Source: Ideonella sp. WA131b (GTDB lineage Bacteria > Pseudomonadota > Gammaproteobacteria > Burkholderiales > Burkholderiaceae_C). From it: DNA of 64,000 bases. The notes under the pieces are model-generated. The model saw only the letters and a program-made list of their open reading frames with translations, ran no database searches and had not been told where the DNA came from. The stretch's first letter is position 1, and each line of letters opens with the position of its first letter. The DNA is taken from assembly GCA_023657425.1 (NCBI GenBank), contig JAGTJW010000003.1, positions 248,001 to 312,000 of the forward strand, read 5' to 3'. This document shows, piece after piece, positions 56,199 to 63,525 of the stretch. The position numbers were made by a program, and so were the translations under genes.

Positions 56199-56219
56199 GA
56201 TGTAACGGCGGATGTAAGC
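56199..56219. repeat. Left candidate integrase arm-type sites
   Basis: Two direct copies of GATGTAA (56199-56205 and 56211-56217) lie 12 bases apart, 58 bases inside attL. The 21-base block matches the right-end block at 62083-62103 in 19 of 21 positions. Such paired short repeats near att sites are the usual arm-type sites of tyrosine integrases. The rest of the stretch to 56376 shows no gene. Confidence 0.65.
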
Positions 56220-56376
56220 GGTTTTCGTCGGCGCGGCTCCACAAACGACGAACCCAGCACGGGGCCGGGTCGGGTCTGGGTAGTGGTCGGGGCGAGCGCC
56301 TGCCCCGGAATCGGCTGGGTACTTCGCCGTACTTTGCCGACGGGTTCCCGGATTGCGCGCGGTTTCGGGCCTTTGT

Positions 56377-56622
56377 TTATCGGTCCGGTCCCGGCTCGGG
56401 GCTGCGCAGCGCCTCGGGCAGTCGCCAGTGTTCACGGTCGCGGCCGAACAGTCGGGGCGGTTCCCAGTGCCCATGCACCAGGGCCGACAGTCCCGTGATG
56501 ACAAGGCGGTCAATCAGCGCCTGGGTGTTGTCCCTCGGGTGCAGTTCCTGCGCGGCCTGCAGCGCCAGCAGGGCGGCCGGGCCGGGCATGTAGTCAACGC
56601 GGACGCGGTTCGCCTTGCTCAT
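56377..56622 (-). CDS. Small ribbon-helix-helix-like protein
   Basis: The 81-residue protein begins MSKANRVRVDYMPGPAALLA. A basic beta-strand-like start (RVRVDY), helix (ALLALQAAQEL) and second helix after NTQALIDRLVITGLSAL fit a ribbon-helix-helix DNA-binding fold, followed by a proline-rich tail. Family not recognised. Its start overlaps the end of the VRR-NUC gene by 29 bases, so they should be co-expressed. It may regulate the island. Confidence 0.6.
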   Translation of the reverse strand: MSKANRVRVDYMPGPAALLALQAAQELHPRDNTQALIDRLVITGLSALVHGHWEPPRLFGRDREHWRLPEALRSPEPGPDR

Positions 56623-56998
56623 GGCTTGGTTTCCTTCGCTTGTCGTCTAGCTCGCGCAGCACGTCGCGGCAGTCGCGGGCCACGAAGCCCACGCCACCGG
56701 CTGCCCGTATGCGCCCGATGAATTCGGCCTGCGCGGGGCGCAGCTTCCCGGCCGGGCCCTTCACTTCCACCCCCAGAAGGCGGCCGTCCTTCAGTTGCCC
56801 CAGCACGTCGGGGCAGCCCGGCCAGCCGAACCGCACAAAACGGGCACCCATGCGGGCGGCACCGGAGTTCATCCGCTCGCACCAGGCCACGGCGGGATGC
56901 GTGCGCAGGGCCTGCAGCACTTCCACCAGGGCGGCGGCTTCCTTGCGGTCGAGGATGCGCGGCTGCGCTTGCTCCAGGCCGAACAGGTCAGCAGCCAT
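56594..56998 (-). CDS. VRR-NUC domain nuclease
   Basis: The 134-residue protein starts at ATG 56998 (MAADLFGLEQAQPRI); a GTG two codons upstream is possible. The nuclease core is CERMNSGAARMGARFVRFGW, then GCPDVLGQLKDGRLLGVEVK and RPAQAEFIGRIRAAGGVGFV, the D-(E)xK pattern of VRR-NUC enzymes, close to single-domain phage-type Holliday-junction or nicking nucleases. In phages they are placed near replication genes, as here. Substrate is not known. Confidence 0.85.
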   Translation of the reverse strand: MAADLFGLEQAQPRILDRKEAAALVEVLQALRTHPAVAWCERMNSGAARMGARFVRFGWPGCPDVLGQLKDGRLLGVEVKGPAGKLRPAQAEFIGRIRAAGGVGFVARDCRDVLRELDDKRRKPSHEQGEPRPR

Positions 56999-57032
56999 TG
57001 CCACTCCCGAACATGCGCCCCCGGATTCCCGC

Positions 57033-57104
57033 CCCCCTATAGGGGGAGCGGGGAATTTCGGGCCCGGGAACCCCCGAAAACGGGGAATTCGGGGAATTTC
57101 GGGG
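57033..57104. repeat. Iteron-like repeat cluster between primase and nuclease genes
   Basis: A perfect 14-bp palindrome, CCCCCTATAGGGGG (57033-57046), is followed by three direct GGGGAATT(T)CGGG units starting at 57050, 57082 and 57091, and an inverted CCCCCGAAA at 57071. The 100-base gap between the nuclease start and the primase stop thus holds mostly repeats. It may be a replication origin recognised by the primase-helicase, or an operator. Confidence 0.55.
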
Positions 57105-57106
57105 TG

Positions 57107-59092
57107 TCACGTCAGCCACAGCCAACCCTCCCCGCAGCCCAGCACACCACGCGCCACAAGGCCCGTAATCGCCTCTCTGGTGCGCTCGGTTCGCCGGTCG
57201 CTGGCGCAGGGCAGGGCGGCCCCTGCAGCGCATAGGGCGGGCTCCAGTTCGATGCACGGGCGCGATGCTGGCGCGCCACCCATGCCGAACCGGGGCGATG
57301 CCTTGAACATCGGGCGCAGTGCGTCGAGCACGATGCGCTGATTCCCGCCCTGCGGCAGCTTCACCCGTGCCACGTCGGCGGTCCCCATGTCGCGGCGCAC
57401 CACGCACGATGAAACCGGCTCGCCGTCGCTCTCTTGCGGCAGTTGCACCACCTCCAGGCGGAACGGGTGCGCGTCACCATCGGCGCCGTCCTTTGCCTTG
57501 CTCACCTTCCACTCTTTGCGCTCGCCGTCGCGGGTCACTTCGACGGCAGCATCAAGTGCAGCGAAAAGGCTTGAGTGCCCGCGCAGGCCCCGGGCGGCAT
57601 CCTTGCCCGTGTGATGCACCAGCACCACCAGGCCAGCGGTCAGCCGCTGCAGTTCCTTCGTGCCTTCCAGAATCTCGCCCATGTCGCGGCTTGAGTTCTC
57701 ATCGGCCATCGGCGCGGCGCGGTTCAGGGTGTCAACGAACACCACGGCACCGGCACCCACGGCGGCGAGGATGGCGGCGGCGAGGTCGGGCACGTCGCCC
57801 GTCAGCTTGAACCCCTGCAGCACCAGGCGCAGGCCGGCCGGCAGCTTCCGGCCGTGCGCTTGCTCCCACGCCTCGGCGCGCAGCTTGAACCCGGCTTCGC
57901 CTTCCAGGACGACATACACCACAGGCGCGGCGGTCACGCGATACGCGAACCACTCGCGGCCCTCGGCGATATGCGCGGCCAGGTCGAAGGCAAGGAAAGA
58001 CTTTCCCGATGCGCTGGGGCCGAACAATGCGGCCACGCCTACGGTAGGCAGCACGCCACGCACGCGCCAGGCCAGCGGCGGCAGCGCGGCGATGTCATCA
58101 CGGCCCAGCAGCTTGAAGCGCGGTTCAGGTTTCGGCGGTTCGCTGGCGCTGGATAGAAGCACCTCCAGGGCGTCGATACCTTCGCGCAGTGCGTAGTCAT
58201 TCGCATCGAAGTTCCGCGCCTCGCCCTCGGGCATCGCGGCCACGGCGGCGCCCACCTCGCGGGCGATGGTTTCGGCTTCCTCTTCCTTGCCCTTGTCGGG
58301 CACCAGCACCAGCCGCGCGGATGCGTCACGCTGGCGCAGTTCGGCGGCAACCCGGCGCACGTTACTCCAGCCGAACGCCACCACGGCAGCGAAGCCGGTC
58401 GCCTTCCAGCAGGCCCACGCGGTAGCGATGCCTTCGCACACGTAGGCAATGCCACCGGGCACCAGCTCGCCCACGATGAACACCCCGTCCATCGGTGCGC
58501 CCTTGAGGTTCAGCTTTCCAGGCTTGTCCTTCGCCTTCCATCGGTCGGCCACCTCGGGCGATGGTACGAACACCAGCGAAACCGGCTCGCCACCGGCCAG
58601 CGGCAGCACCGGCACCACCAGGCAGCCGGCCACGCTCTCGCCCTGAATCCGCAGCGGGTCACCCTCTGGCACCACGCGCAAGCCCTCGGGCCGGCCGTCC
58701 TTCTTCACGATGTAGCCATGCGCTTCAGTCGCGGGCCTGCAGCGCGCCCACACCTCGGCGGCACTCATCCCGGGGCGCGGCGCTTTCGCGGGCTCTACGG
58801 GGCGCGCAGGGGCCTTGCTGGGGCGCTCGCGGCGCTTCCCGTAGCCCCCATGCTCGGCGGCCATTCGGTACAGCGTGCCTTCGCCTATGCCCTTGCCCGG
58901 CTTGATGCTGCGCCAGGTGGCGAGGGCGGCGCGTTCGTCATAGTTTCCGGCCCCGGCGCTCCATTCGTTGAAGTCATCGAAGCCCAGGCCCGCAGCCTGC
59001 GCGGCCATGCCGGCACGCACCCACTCATCGCGCGGCAGGTCGGGCGGGATGGCTTGCAGCGCCTCGCGGGCGCGGTCGAGGTTAGCCAGCAT
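57107..59092 (-). CDS. Primase-helicase (TOPRIM plus RepA-like AAA ATPase)
   Basis: This 661-residue replication protein is taken from ATG 59092 (MLANLDRAREALQAIPPDLP). A PriCT_2-like N-terminal segment (RAREALQAIPPDLPRDEWVR) leads to a TOPRIM-like primase region (VCEGIATAWACWKATGF, LVLVPDKGKEEEAET) and a RepA/DnaB-type ATPase: Walker A FGPSASGKSFLAFDL, Walker B VVFVDTLNRAAPM and LVVLVHHTGKDAARGLRG. The C-terminal part (from about 580) is variable. It probably initiates replication of the excised island, like the alpha protein of P4, though by a different ATPase family. It overlaps the upstream small gene by 11 bases. Confidence 0.85.
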   Translation of the reverse strand: MLANLDRAREALQAIPPDLPRDEWVRAGMAAQAAGLGFDDFNEWSAGAGNYDERAALATWRSIKPGKGIGEGTLYRMAAEHGGYGKRRERPSKAPARPVEPAKAPRPGMSAAEVWARCRPATEAHGYIVKKDGRPEGLRVVPEGDPLRIQGESVAGCLVVPVLPLAGGEPVSLVFVPSPEVADRWKAKDKPGKLNLKGAPMDGVFIVGELVPGGIAYVCEGIATAWACWKATGFAAVVAFGWSNVRRVAAELRQRDASARLVLVPDKGKEEEAETIAREVGAAVAAMPEGEARNFDANDYALREGIDALEVLLSSASEPPKPEPRFKLLGRDDIAALPPLAWRVRGVLPTVGVAALFGPSASGKSFLAFDLAAHIAEGREWFAYRVTAAPVVYVVLEGEAGFKLRAEAWEQAHGRKLPAGLRLVLQGFKLTGDVPDLAAAILAAVGAGAVVFVDTLNRAAPMADENSSRDMGEILEGTKELQRLTAGLVVLVHHTGKDAARGLRGHSSLFAALDAAVEVTRDGERKEWKVSKAKDGADGDAHPFRLEVVQLPQESDGEPVSSCVVRRDMGTADVARVKLPQGGNQRIVLDALRPMFKASPRFGMGGAPASRPCIELEPALCAAGAALPCASDRRTERTREAITGLVARGVLGCGEGWLWLT

Positions 59093-59300
59093 CGCCACCC
59101 CCCGCCTCGCGCGCGCATGAGGGCGTTCCGGGGCAGCACGCGGCCAGCGCGGCGGAAAGGTTCCGGTGGATTCGCCGGAACCTATCGATGAAGGCGATGC
59201 GCGCGACCGCGACATTCACGGCATGCTCAGTGCCGATGCGCAGACTAGGGCGGCACGCGGCCAGCGCCTGCAGGCCTTCCAGCCATGCGGGCCCGTTCAT
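59082..59300 (-). CDS. Small unknown island protein
   Basis: The 72-residue frame begins MNGPAWLEGLQALAACRPSL. It has no motif that I recognise; the middle (VARIAFIDRFRRIHRNLSAA) is a basic helix. Evidence that it is a gene is the four-base ATGA overlap with the upstream gene and the 11-base overlap with the primase start. Confidence 0.5.
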   Translation of the reverse strand: MNGPAWLEGLQALAACRPSLRIGTEHAVNVAVARIAFIDRFRRIHRNLSAALAACCPGTPSCAREAGGGDAG

Positions 59301-59650
59301 CGCGCCACCCCGGCCAGTTGTGCCAGCGCCTCGGCGGCGTACTTCGCGGGCAGCTTGTAAAGGGCGATGGTGCGGCCCGGGTGTTCTTCGCTGGGGCTCG
59401 GCACTTCGATGGTTTCGATAGGCCAGCCCAGCGCGCGCAGTTGAAACACCACGGCGGCGAGGCGCCAGGACCCGGCCCCCTCCAGAAAGTCGGGATGGTC
59501 GAAGACGCGGCCATCAAGAAAGAGCTTCAGCGCGCGGTCGGCGAGGGTGTTGCGCTTCGGCCATGCGGGGCAGAATGGCGGCGGGTCAATCAGCGTCAGT
59601 TGTTCACCCAGGGCCCCGGCAGCCGGCAAGTTGTTCGGGGCCTTCTTCAT
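59297..59650 (-). CDS. Unknown island protein
   Basis: The 117-residue protein starts at ATG 59650 (MKKAPNNLPAAGALGEQLTL). The C-terminal part (ALKLFLDGRVFDHPDFLEGA, VVFQLRALGWPIETIEVPSP and TIALYKLPAKYAAEALAQLA) looks like a winged-helix or HTH-like fold seen in small phage accessory proteins; I cannot name the family. It is bound by ATGA overlaps on both sides within the operon. Confidence 0.65.
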   Translation of the reverse strand: MKKAPNNLPAAGALGEQLTLIDPPPFCPAWPKRNTLADRALKLFLDGRVFDHPDFLEGAGSWRLAAVVFQLRALGWPIETIEVPSPSEEHPGRTIALYKLPAKYAAEALAQLAGVAR

Positions 59651-59895
59651 GCTGGCACCCCCAGCACGCGGCGAAGCTCGGCCACCGGCCATGCCAGCCG
59701 GCCGTGTACGCGAATGGGACGCAACGGGCCGTTTTCTAGGCAAGCCCACGCGCGCAGCGTTTGCGGCTGGCGGTTCAGCCAGTAAGCGGCGGTCGCCGTA
59801 TCGACGGCGGGGCGGGTTTCGCGGTCAAGCGGAACGAAGGCGGGGCCGGTCGCGGCCTGCCTCGCTTCCGGGCTGTGATGCGTTGCGGTTTCCAT
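59647..59895 (-). CDS. AlpA-like DNA-binding protein
   Basis: The 82-residue protein starts at ATG 59895 (METATHHSPEARQ). A MerR/AlpA-type helix-turn-helix is seen in VDTATAAYWLNRQPQTLRAW and GPLRPIRVHGRLAWPVAELR. Such proteins act as excisionases or activators of integrase in P4-like elements. It is the first gene of the leftward operon, just after the palindromic control region. Confidence 0.75.
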   Translation of the reverse strand: METATHHSPEARQAATGPAFVPLDRETRPAVDTATAAYWLNRQPQTLRAWACLENGPLRPIRVHGRLAWPVAELRRVLGVPA

Positions 59896-59956
59896 GGCTG
59901 GGCTTCCTTCGCCGTTGCGGCGTGTTGAAGCCCAAATGAGATTTCCCGGGTATCGC

Positions 59957-60034
59957 ACCCCGTCAAGCGGGGTAGGCCTACCCCGTCAGCGGGCCATAGG
60001 TGCGCCAGCGTGAAGTCGGGGTAAGCGCGGGGTA
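59957..60034. promoter_or_regulatory. Palindromic and repeated control region upstream of the alpA-like gene
   Basis: A perfect 16-bp palindrome GGGGTAGGCCTACCCC lies at 59969-59984. CCCCG-TCAAG-CGGGG forms a second dyad (59958-59972) and a related CCCCG-TCAG-CGGG follows (59981-59993). Further GGGGTA units are at 60018-60023 and 60029-60034. It lies in the 140-base gap between two operon parts, where a promoter and repressor operator, or an iteron origin, would be expected. Confidence 0.6.
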
Positions 60035-60589
60035 CTACTTCAGCAGCCGAATCAGCGCACCGCCCTTGCGCTCCTCGTCTCGTTCTTTGCGTGCCTTCCG
60101 AATGTCCTTGCCGATGTTCGAGCGGTCGGCGGTCGGTCTCGTTCGCTTCTCGGTCTTCGTGACGCGCGCCAGTGCGCCAGACTTCCCGCCGGCCGCAACC
60201 TCGGCATCGTGCATTTCCAGGAGGCGCCACCGGCGCTGCTCCGGTGTCTCGATTACCGGTGCCGACTCCGCTGCGGCTCCGTCGGCAATCAGCCGCAGTC
60301 CAATGCCGCGCGCTGCGACTAGCGGGCGCAGGTCTTCGAGCAGAAGCACGGAAGCCCGCAGGGTGCGCCCTACAGGGAAGGTTTGCGGGCCCAGCGTGAG
60401 CGGGTCACGAACCGTCAAGGCGCCCGAATCAACCTGCACCTTTAGCTCGGTCTCAAGGCCAATTTCAGCGCCTACCTGCGCCCACTCGCCTTCGTGCAGC
60501 ACGCGAGCAATCAGGCGCGGCAGGTCACCAAAGCGAACCGGCACCCCCTGCGGCAGTTCCAGCCAGCGCGTGAAGCTCTCTTCGGCCAT
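60035..60589 (-). CDS. Unknown island protein with basic helical C terminus
   Basis: The 184-residue protein starts at ATG 60589 (MAEESFTRWLELPQGVPVRF). Its N-terminal half is mixed alpha/beta; the C-terminal 50 residues are very basic and helical (RSNIGKDIRKARKERDEERK), suggesting nucleic-acid contact. Family not recognised. It lies downstream of the integrase on the same strand, 107 bases away, and directly upstream of the repeated control region. Confidence 0.7.
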   Translation of the reverse strand: MAEESFTRWLELPQGVPVRFGDLPRLIARVLHEGEWAQVGAEIGLETELKVQVDSGALTVRDPLTLGPQTFPVGRTLRASVLLLEDLRPLVAARGIGLRLIADGAAAESAPVIETPEQRRWRLLEMHDAEVAAGGKSGALARVTKTEKRTRPTADRSNIGKDIRKARKERDEERKGGALIRLLK

Positions 60590-60695
60590 CGCATCCCCCC
60601 GATGCACCCCCGACGAAAGGTGCCCCAGCAGGCCAGCGGGGGGCTGGCGGTTCGGCCCGTTTTCGACGCGGGCCTAGCTGGGGCGGAACGAGAGT

Positions 60696-62054
60696 CTAGG
60701 CGGCGGTCACCAGCCGCAGGCCAGCGGGCGCGGCGGTCGCCGGGTCGAATTGAATCCCCGCCTTGTCGTGAATGAACCGCTCAATCTGCGCGAGGTAGGG
60801 GCGCAGCGCGTCAATCGAGCGGGGCCGGTAGCCCTCGGCAATGGCGCTCGGCTTGTGGCCCATAACCTGCGCGATGGCGCCAGCCGGTGCGCCTGCAGCC
60901 TCGCCCAGCAGCGAAAAGGTGCGGCGCAGCCCGTGAATCGAAACGTGCGGGATGCCAGCATCGGCCAGCACGTCGGAATGGGGCGCGCGGGGTTCGGCGA
61001 TGCGGCCCGATGCGCTGGCCTGCACCCACTGCGGCGGCTCACCCTTGCGGCCCTTCTTCAGCCTAACGCTGGCGAACACCCATTCATTGATGCGCGGCAG
61101 CCCGTTGATAAGGTGCGCCATGTAGGGCGTGAGCGGGATAACGCGGGTCGCTTCCACCTTGTCGGCGATGGTCAGTTTCTGCCACTGAAAATCCACGTCA
61201 GCCCAGCGCAGCGCGGCCATTTCCTCGCGGCGGGCGCCGGTCAGCACCAGCGCCTGAAGGTAGGCGCGGGCAGCGCGGCTTTGCAGCTTGTCGGTGCCAG
61301 CGAACCATGCGGGCAGTTGGTCAATCTCCAGGGCGTCGCGGCGCTTGTTCACCCCGGGCAGCACGTCGCCTAGCTCGCTGGCGCGCGCGGCGTCCTTCTG
61401 CACCAGCGCGCGAAGGTCCTTCTTCGTTGCGCACCAGCCGAGGAACCCGGAGAACATCGCCACGGCGCGGGCTGCCTGAATCGGCGCCGTCTTGGCTTCC
61501 TTCGCATACCACTCGCGGATGGTGTCTTGGTCTATCGACGCCAGCCGCAGCGGCATCAATGCGGCCAGGTGCCCGGGCTTCGTCTTGCCCGTGCCTCGCT
61601 TCTTCGGCTCTCCACCCAGCGAAGCGGCCTTCTTCAGGTCGGCGACATAGCGCGGCTTCCATGCGGCTTTGCGCTTCGGCTTGCCCTCGGCCATGTAGCG
61701 CGGCCAAACCTCGGCCACGGTCAGCACGTCGGCCACTTCGGCGGTGCGCTTCGCCACATCGGCGGCGATGGTCTCGGCCTTCACTTCGCGGGGGTCCCGG
61801 CCGGCGTCAATCTGGCGCTGCAGTTCGCGGGCCCGTTCCTGAGCCTGCGGGATGCTCCAGGCGTCAGGGCTGCCGATGGTCACGCGCAGTGTCTTGTCCT
61901 GAAACCGGCCCTGGAAGATGTAGGCGGGCTTCCCGGTAGGCGTCACCCGCAGCCCTAGCCCAGGCGTTGCAGCGTCCCACTTGAACGCCTGCGCCTTGTC
62001 GGGCGGGCAGGTGAACCCCGCCACCTTCGGCGCCGTCAATCGTTCCTTTGCCAT
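60696..62054 (-). CDS. int: Tyrosine integrase
   Basis: The integrase catalyses insertion into and excision from tRNA-Thr. The 452 residues have the DUF4102/Arm DNA-binding start (MAKERLTAPKVAGFTCPPDK; GLGLRVTPTGKPAYIFQGRF), a core-binding helical domain and a catalytic domain with TGARREEMAALRWADV (first arginine), HGLRRTFSLLGEAAG (His and second arginine), VMGHKPSAIAEGYRPRS (third His; tyrosine nucleophile near 408). All catalytic residues look intact. It reads away from attR, and the arm sites lie between its promoter and its start. Confidence 0.96.
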   Translation of the reverse strand: MAKERLTAPKVAGFTCPPDKAQAFKWDAATPGLGLRVTPTGKPAYIFQGRFQDKTLRVTIGSPDAWSIPQAQERARELQRQIDAGRDPREVKAETIAADVAKRTAEVADVLTVAEVWPRYMAEGKPKRKAAWKPRYVADLKKAASLGGEPKKRGTGKTKPGHLAALMPLRLASIDQDTIREWYAKEAKTAPIQAARAVAMFSGFLGWCATKKDLRALVQKDAARASELGDVLPGVNKRRDALEIDQLPAWFAGTDKLQSRAARAYLQALVLTGARREEMAALRWADVDFQWQKLTIADKVEATRVIPLTPYMAHLINGLPRINEWVFASVRLKKGRKGEPPQWVQASASGRIAEPRAPHSDVLADAGIPHVSIHGLRRTFSLLGEAAGAPAGAIAQVMGHKPSAIAEGYRPRSIDALRPYLAQIERFIHDKAGIQFDPATAAPAGLRLVTAA

Positions 62055-62069
62055 GCTGCCCCCGTCTGC

Positions 62070-62103
62070 TTACATCGGGCCTGATGTAACGAGGGATGTA
62101 AGC
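62070..62103. repeat. Right candidate integrase arm-type sites
   Basis: Three copies of GATGTAA: inverted TTACATC at 62070-62076 and direct at 62083-62089 and 62095-62101. The last two form a block 19/21 identical to the left end (56199-56219). They lie between the int promoter and its start codon, so integrase bound there could repress its own gene. Confidence 0.65.
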
Positions 62104-62172
62104 AATTTGCCCCCGAAGCCCTGAAGTGCCATCAATGCTCGGCGGCCTTGATGCTGGCCTAAAGCGTTGATT

Positions 62173-62201
62173 TGTATAGCTACCGCAGGGGAGTCTATCA
62201 A
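62173..62201 (-). promoter_or_regulatory. Sigma-70 promoter of the integrase gene
   Basis: On the minus strand TTGATA (62196-62201) and TATACA (62173-62178) are separated by exactly 17 bases, a near-ideal sigma-70 promoter. Transcription would start near 62166, giving a leader of about 110 bases that crosses the arm sites. Confidence 0.7.
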
Positions 62202-62232
62202 CACCGATGAACGCGGGCAAACACTATTTCTC

Positions 62233-62283
62233 GCGCATTCGTAATGCGAAGGTCGGGAGTTCGACTCTCTTCACCGGCACCAA
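62233..62283. repeat. attR, right 51-bp direct repeat
   Basis: It is identical to 56091-56141 but has no 5' half of a tRNA beside it, so it is a tRNA 3' fragment and not a gene. It marks the right end of the island; about 30 bases separate it from the old tRNA terminator. Confidence 0.95.
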
Positions 62284-62292
62284 CACCCTCCA

Positions 62293-62314
62293 AAGCCCGG
62301 CCTGCGCCGGGCTT
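62293..62314. terminator. Original terminator of tRNA-Thr, displaced by the island
   Basis: AAGCCCGGC and GCCGGGCTT form a perfect 9-bp stem with a four-base loop, ten bases after the tRNA-like repeat. Before integration this would have been the tRNA terminator; now it is 6.1 kb away from the functional tRNA. Confidence 0.7.
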
Positions 62315-62349
62315 CGTCGTTGGGTGGGCCGTCTCGGACGTGCTGCCTA

Positions 62350-63513
62350 GTGTAGTGTTCGACTCTTGAAGGAACGTAATTGAGTTTTCCACCTCCAATG
62401 CTCTACTTCGGTTTGCAATGGAGCGAAGAATTGCGAGTTGCCCCAGGGATAGAGTTGACGGATGAGCAAGAGGTCGAACTGACGAGGCTTGCGCGCTCCA
62501 AGCGCACCAGCGTCAGGCTGGCCCAGCGTGCACAGATCGTCCTGCTGGCCGCACAGGGCCTTCAGAACAAGGACATCGCCGAGCAACTGGGCGTAGGGCG
62601 CGTGCAGGTTGCTCGCTGGCGCGAGCGCTATCTGCAGTCCGGCCTTCCGGGGATTGAACAGGACCTGCCGCGCGGCGCCCCGCCCGTGAAGATGGACGTT
62701 GCCAAGTTGGTGGAGCTGACCACGCAGAGCACGCCCGTGGCTGCCACGCACTGGAGCACTCGCAAGATGGCTGCAGTGCTGAAGGTCAGCCCGAGCACGG
62801 TGATGAGCCACTGGCAGGCCAACGGCCTGAAGCCGCACTTGGTGCGCGGCTTCAAGGTGTCCCGCGACCCGAAGTTCGTCGAGAAGCTCGAAGACATCGT
62901 GGGCCTGTACATGTCCCCGCCCGAGCACGCGTTGGTGCTTTGCTGCGACGAGAAGAGCCAAGTACAGGCGCTGGACCGCACGCAGCCGGGCCTGCCGATG
63001 AAGAAGGGGCGCGCGCAGACGATGACGCACGACTACAAGCGCAATGGCACAACCACGTTGTTCGCGGCGCTCAACGTGCTGGACGGCACCGTCATTGGCC
63101 AATGCCAACAGCGTCACACGCACGCAGAGTGGCTGAAGTTCCTGCGCAAGATCGATCGTGAAACGCCCAAGGACAAAACGCTGCACTTGATCGCCGACAA
63201 CTACGCCACGCACAAGCACCCTGCGGTGCAGGAATGGCTGGCCAAGCGCCCACGCTTCAACATGCATTTCACGCCGACCTCAGCGTCGTGGCTGAACATG
63301 GTGGAGCGATTCTTCCGGGACATCACAGTCAATCGGCTGCGCCGTGGCGTGTTCACGAGCGTGCCCGAGTTGATCACTGCCATTGAAAAGTACGTCGCCC
63401 ATCACAACACCAAACCAAAGCCGTTCATCTGGACCAAGAGCGCCGCCGACATCCTGCAGAAGGTAATTCGGGCCAATGCGCGCTTAAGTTCCAAACAGAA
63501 CGCAACACTACAC
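62350..63513 (+). mobile_element. IS630-family insertion sequence
   Basis: The 1164-base element has a single transposase gene and ends GTGTAGTGTT...AACACTACAC, a perfect 10-base terminal inverted repeat followed by further partial matches (GGAACGTAA at left, TTAAGTTCC at right). It is flanked by TA at 62348-62349 and 63514-63515, the TA target duplication typical of IS630. The copy looks complete and its transposase intact, so it may be recent and active. Confidence 0.92.
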
Positions 63514-63516
63514 TAG
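62398..63516 (+). CDS. IS630-family transposase
   Basis: I start it at ATG 62398 (MLYFGLQWSEELRVAPGIEL); TTG 62380 is possible. The 372 residues have an N-terminal helix-turn-helix (LQNKDIAEQLGVGRVQVARW) and a DDE domain: first aspartate in LCCDEKSQVQALD, second in LIADNYATHKHPAV and glutamate in PTSASWLNMVERFFRDI. It is full-length and one frame, without the frameshift of some IS630 members. The gene runs through the right terminal repeat; its TAG stop is made of the duplicated TA plus the next host base. Confidence 0.95.
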   Translation: MLYFGLQWSEELRVAPGIELTDEQEVELTRLARSKRTSVRLAQRAQIVLLAAQGLQNKDIAEQLGVGRVQVARWRERYLQSGLPGIEQDLPRGAPPVKMDVAKLVELTTQSTPVAATHWSTRKMAAVLKVSPSTVMSHWQANGLKPHLVRGFKVSRDPKFVEKLEDIVGLYMSPPEHALVLCCDEKSQVQALDRTQPGLPMKKGRAQTMTHDYKRNGTTTLFAALNVLDGTVIGQCQQRHTHAEWLKFLRKIDRETPKDKTLHLIADNYATHKHPAVQEWLAKRPRFNMHFTPTSASWLNMVERFFRDITVNRLRRGVFTSVPELITAIEKYVAHHNTKPKPFIWTKSAADILQKVIRANARLSSKQNATLH

Positions 63517-63525
63517 AATGCGGCG

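Larger units (their letters stand above)
56091..62283. mobile_element. Compact integrated island in tRNA-Thr (satellite- or IME-like)
   Basis: This 6.2-kb element is bounded by 51-base direct repeats and encodes a tyrosine integrase at its right end plus an AlpA-like DNA-binding protein, a primase-helicase, a VRR-NUC nuclease and four small unknown proteins, all on the minus strand. No capsid, terminase, portal, lysis, relaxase or type-IV secretion gene is present. The replication-integration content recalls P4-type phage satellites, but sid, delta and psu-like genes are missing. Candidate integrase arm sites lie at both ends, and two iteron-like clusters lie inside. It probably needs a helper for transfer. 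Confidence 0.88.

Noticed and set aside
56091..62283. Complete prophage or ICE
   Set aside because: No terminase, portal, capsid, tail, lysis, relaxase or type-IV secretion gene is found. Only integration, replication and unknown small genes are present.
62233..62283. Second tRNA-Thr gene
   Set aside because: Only the 3' 50 bases of the tRNA are present; the 5' acceptor and D-arm are missing, so it is attR.
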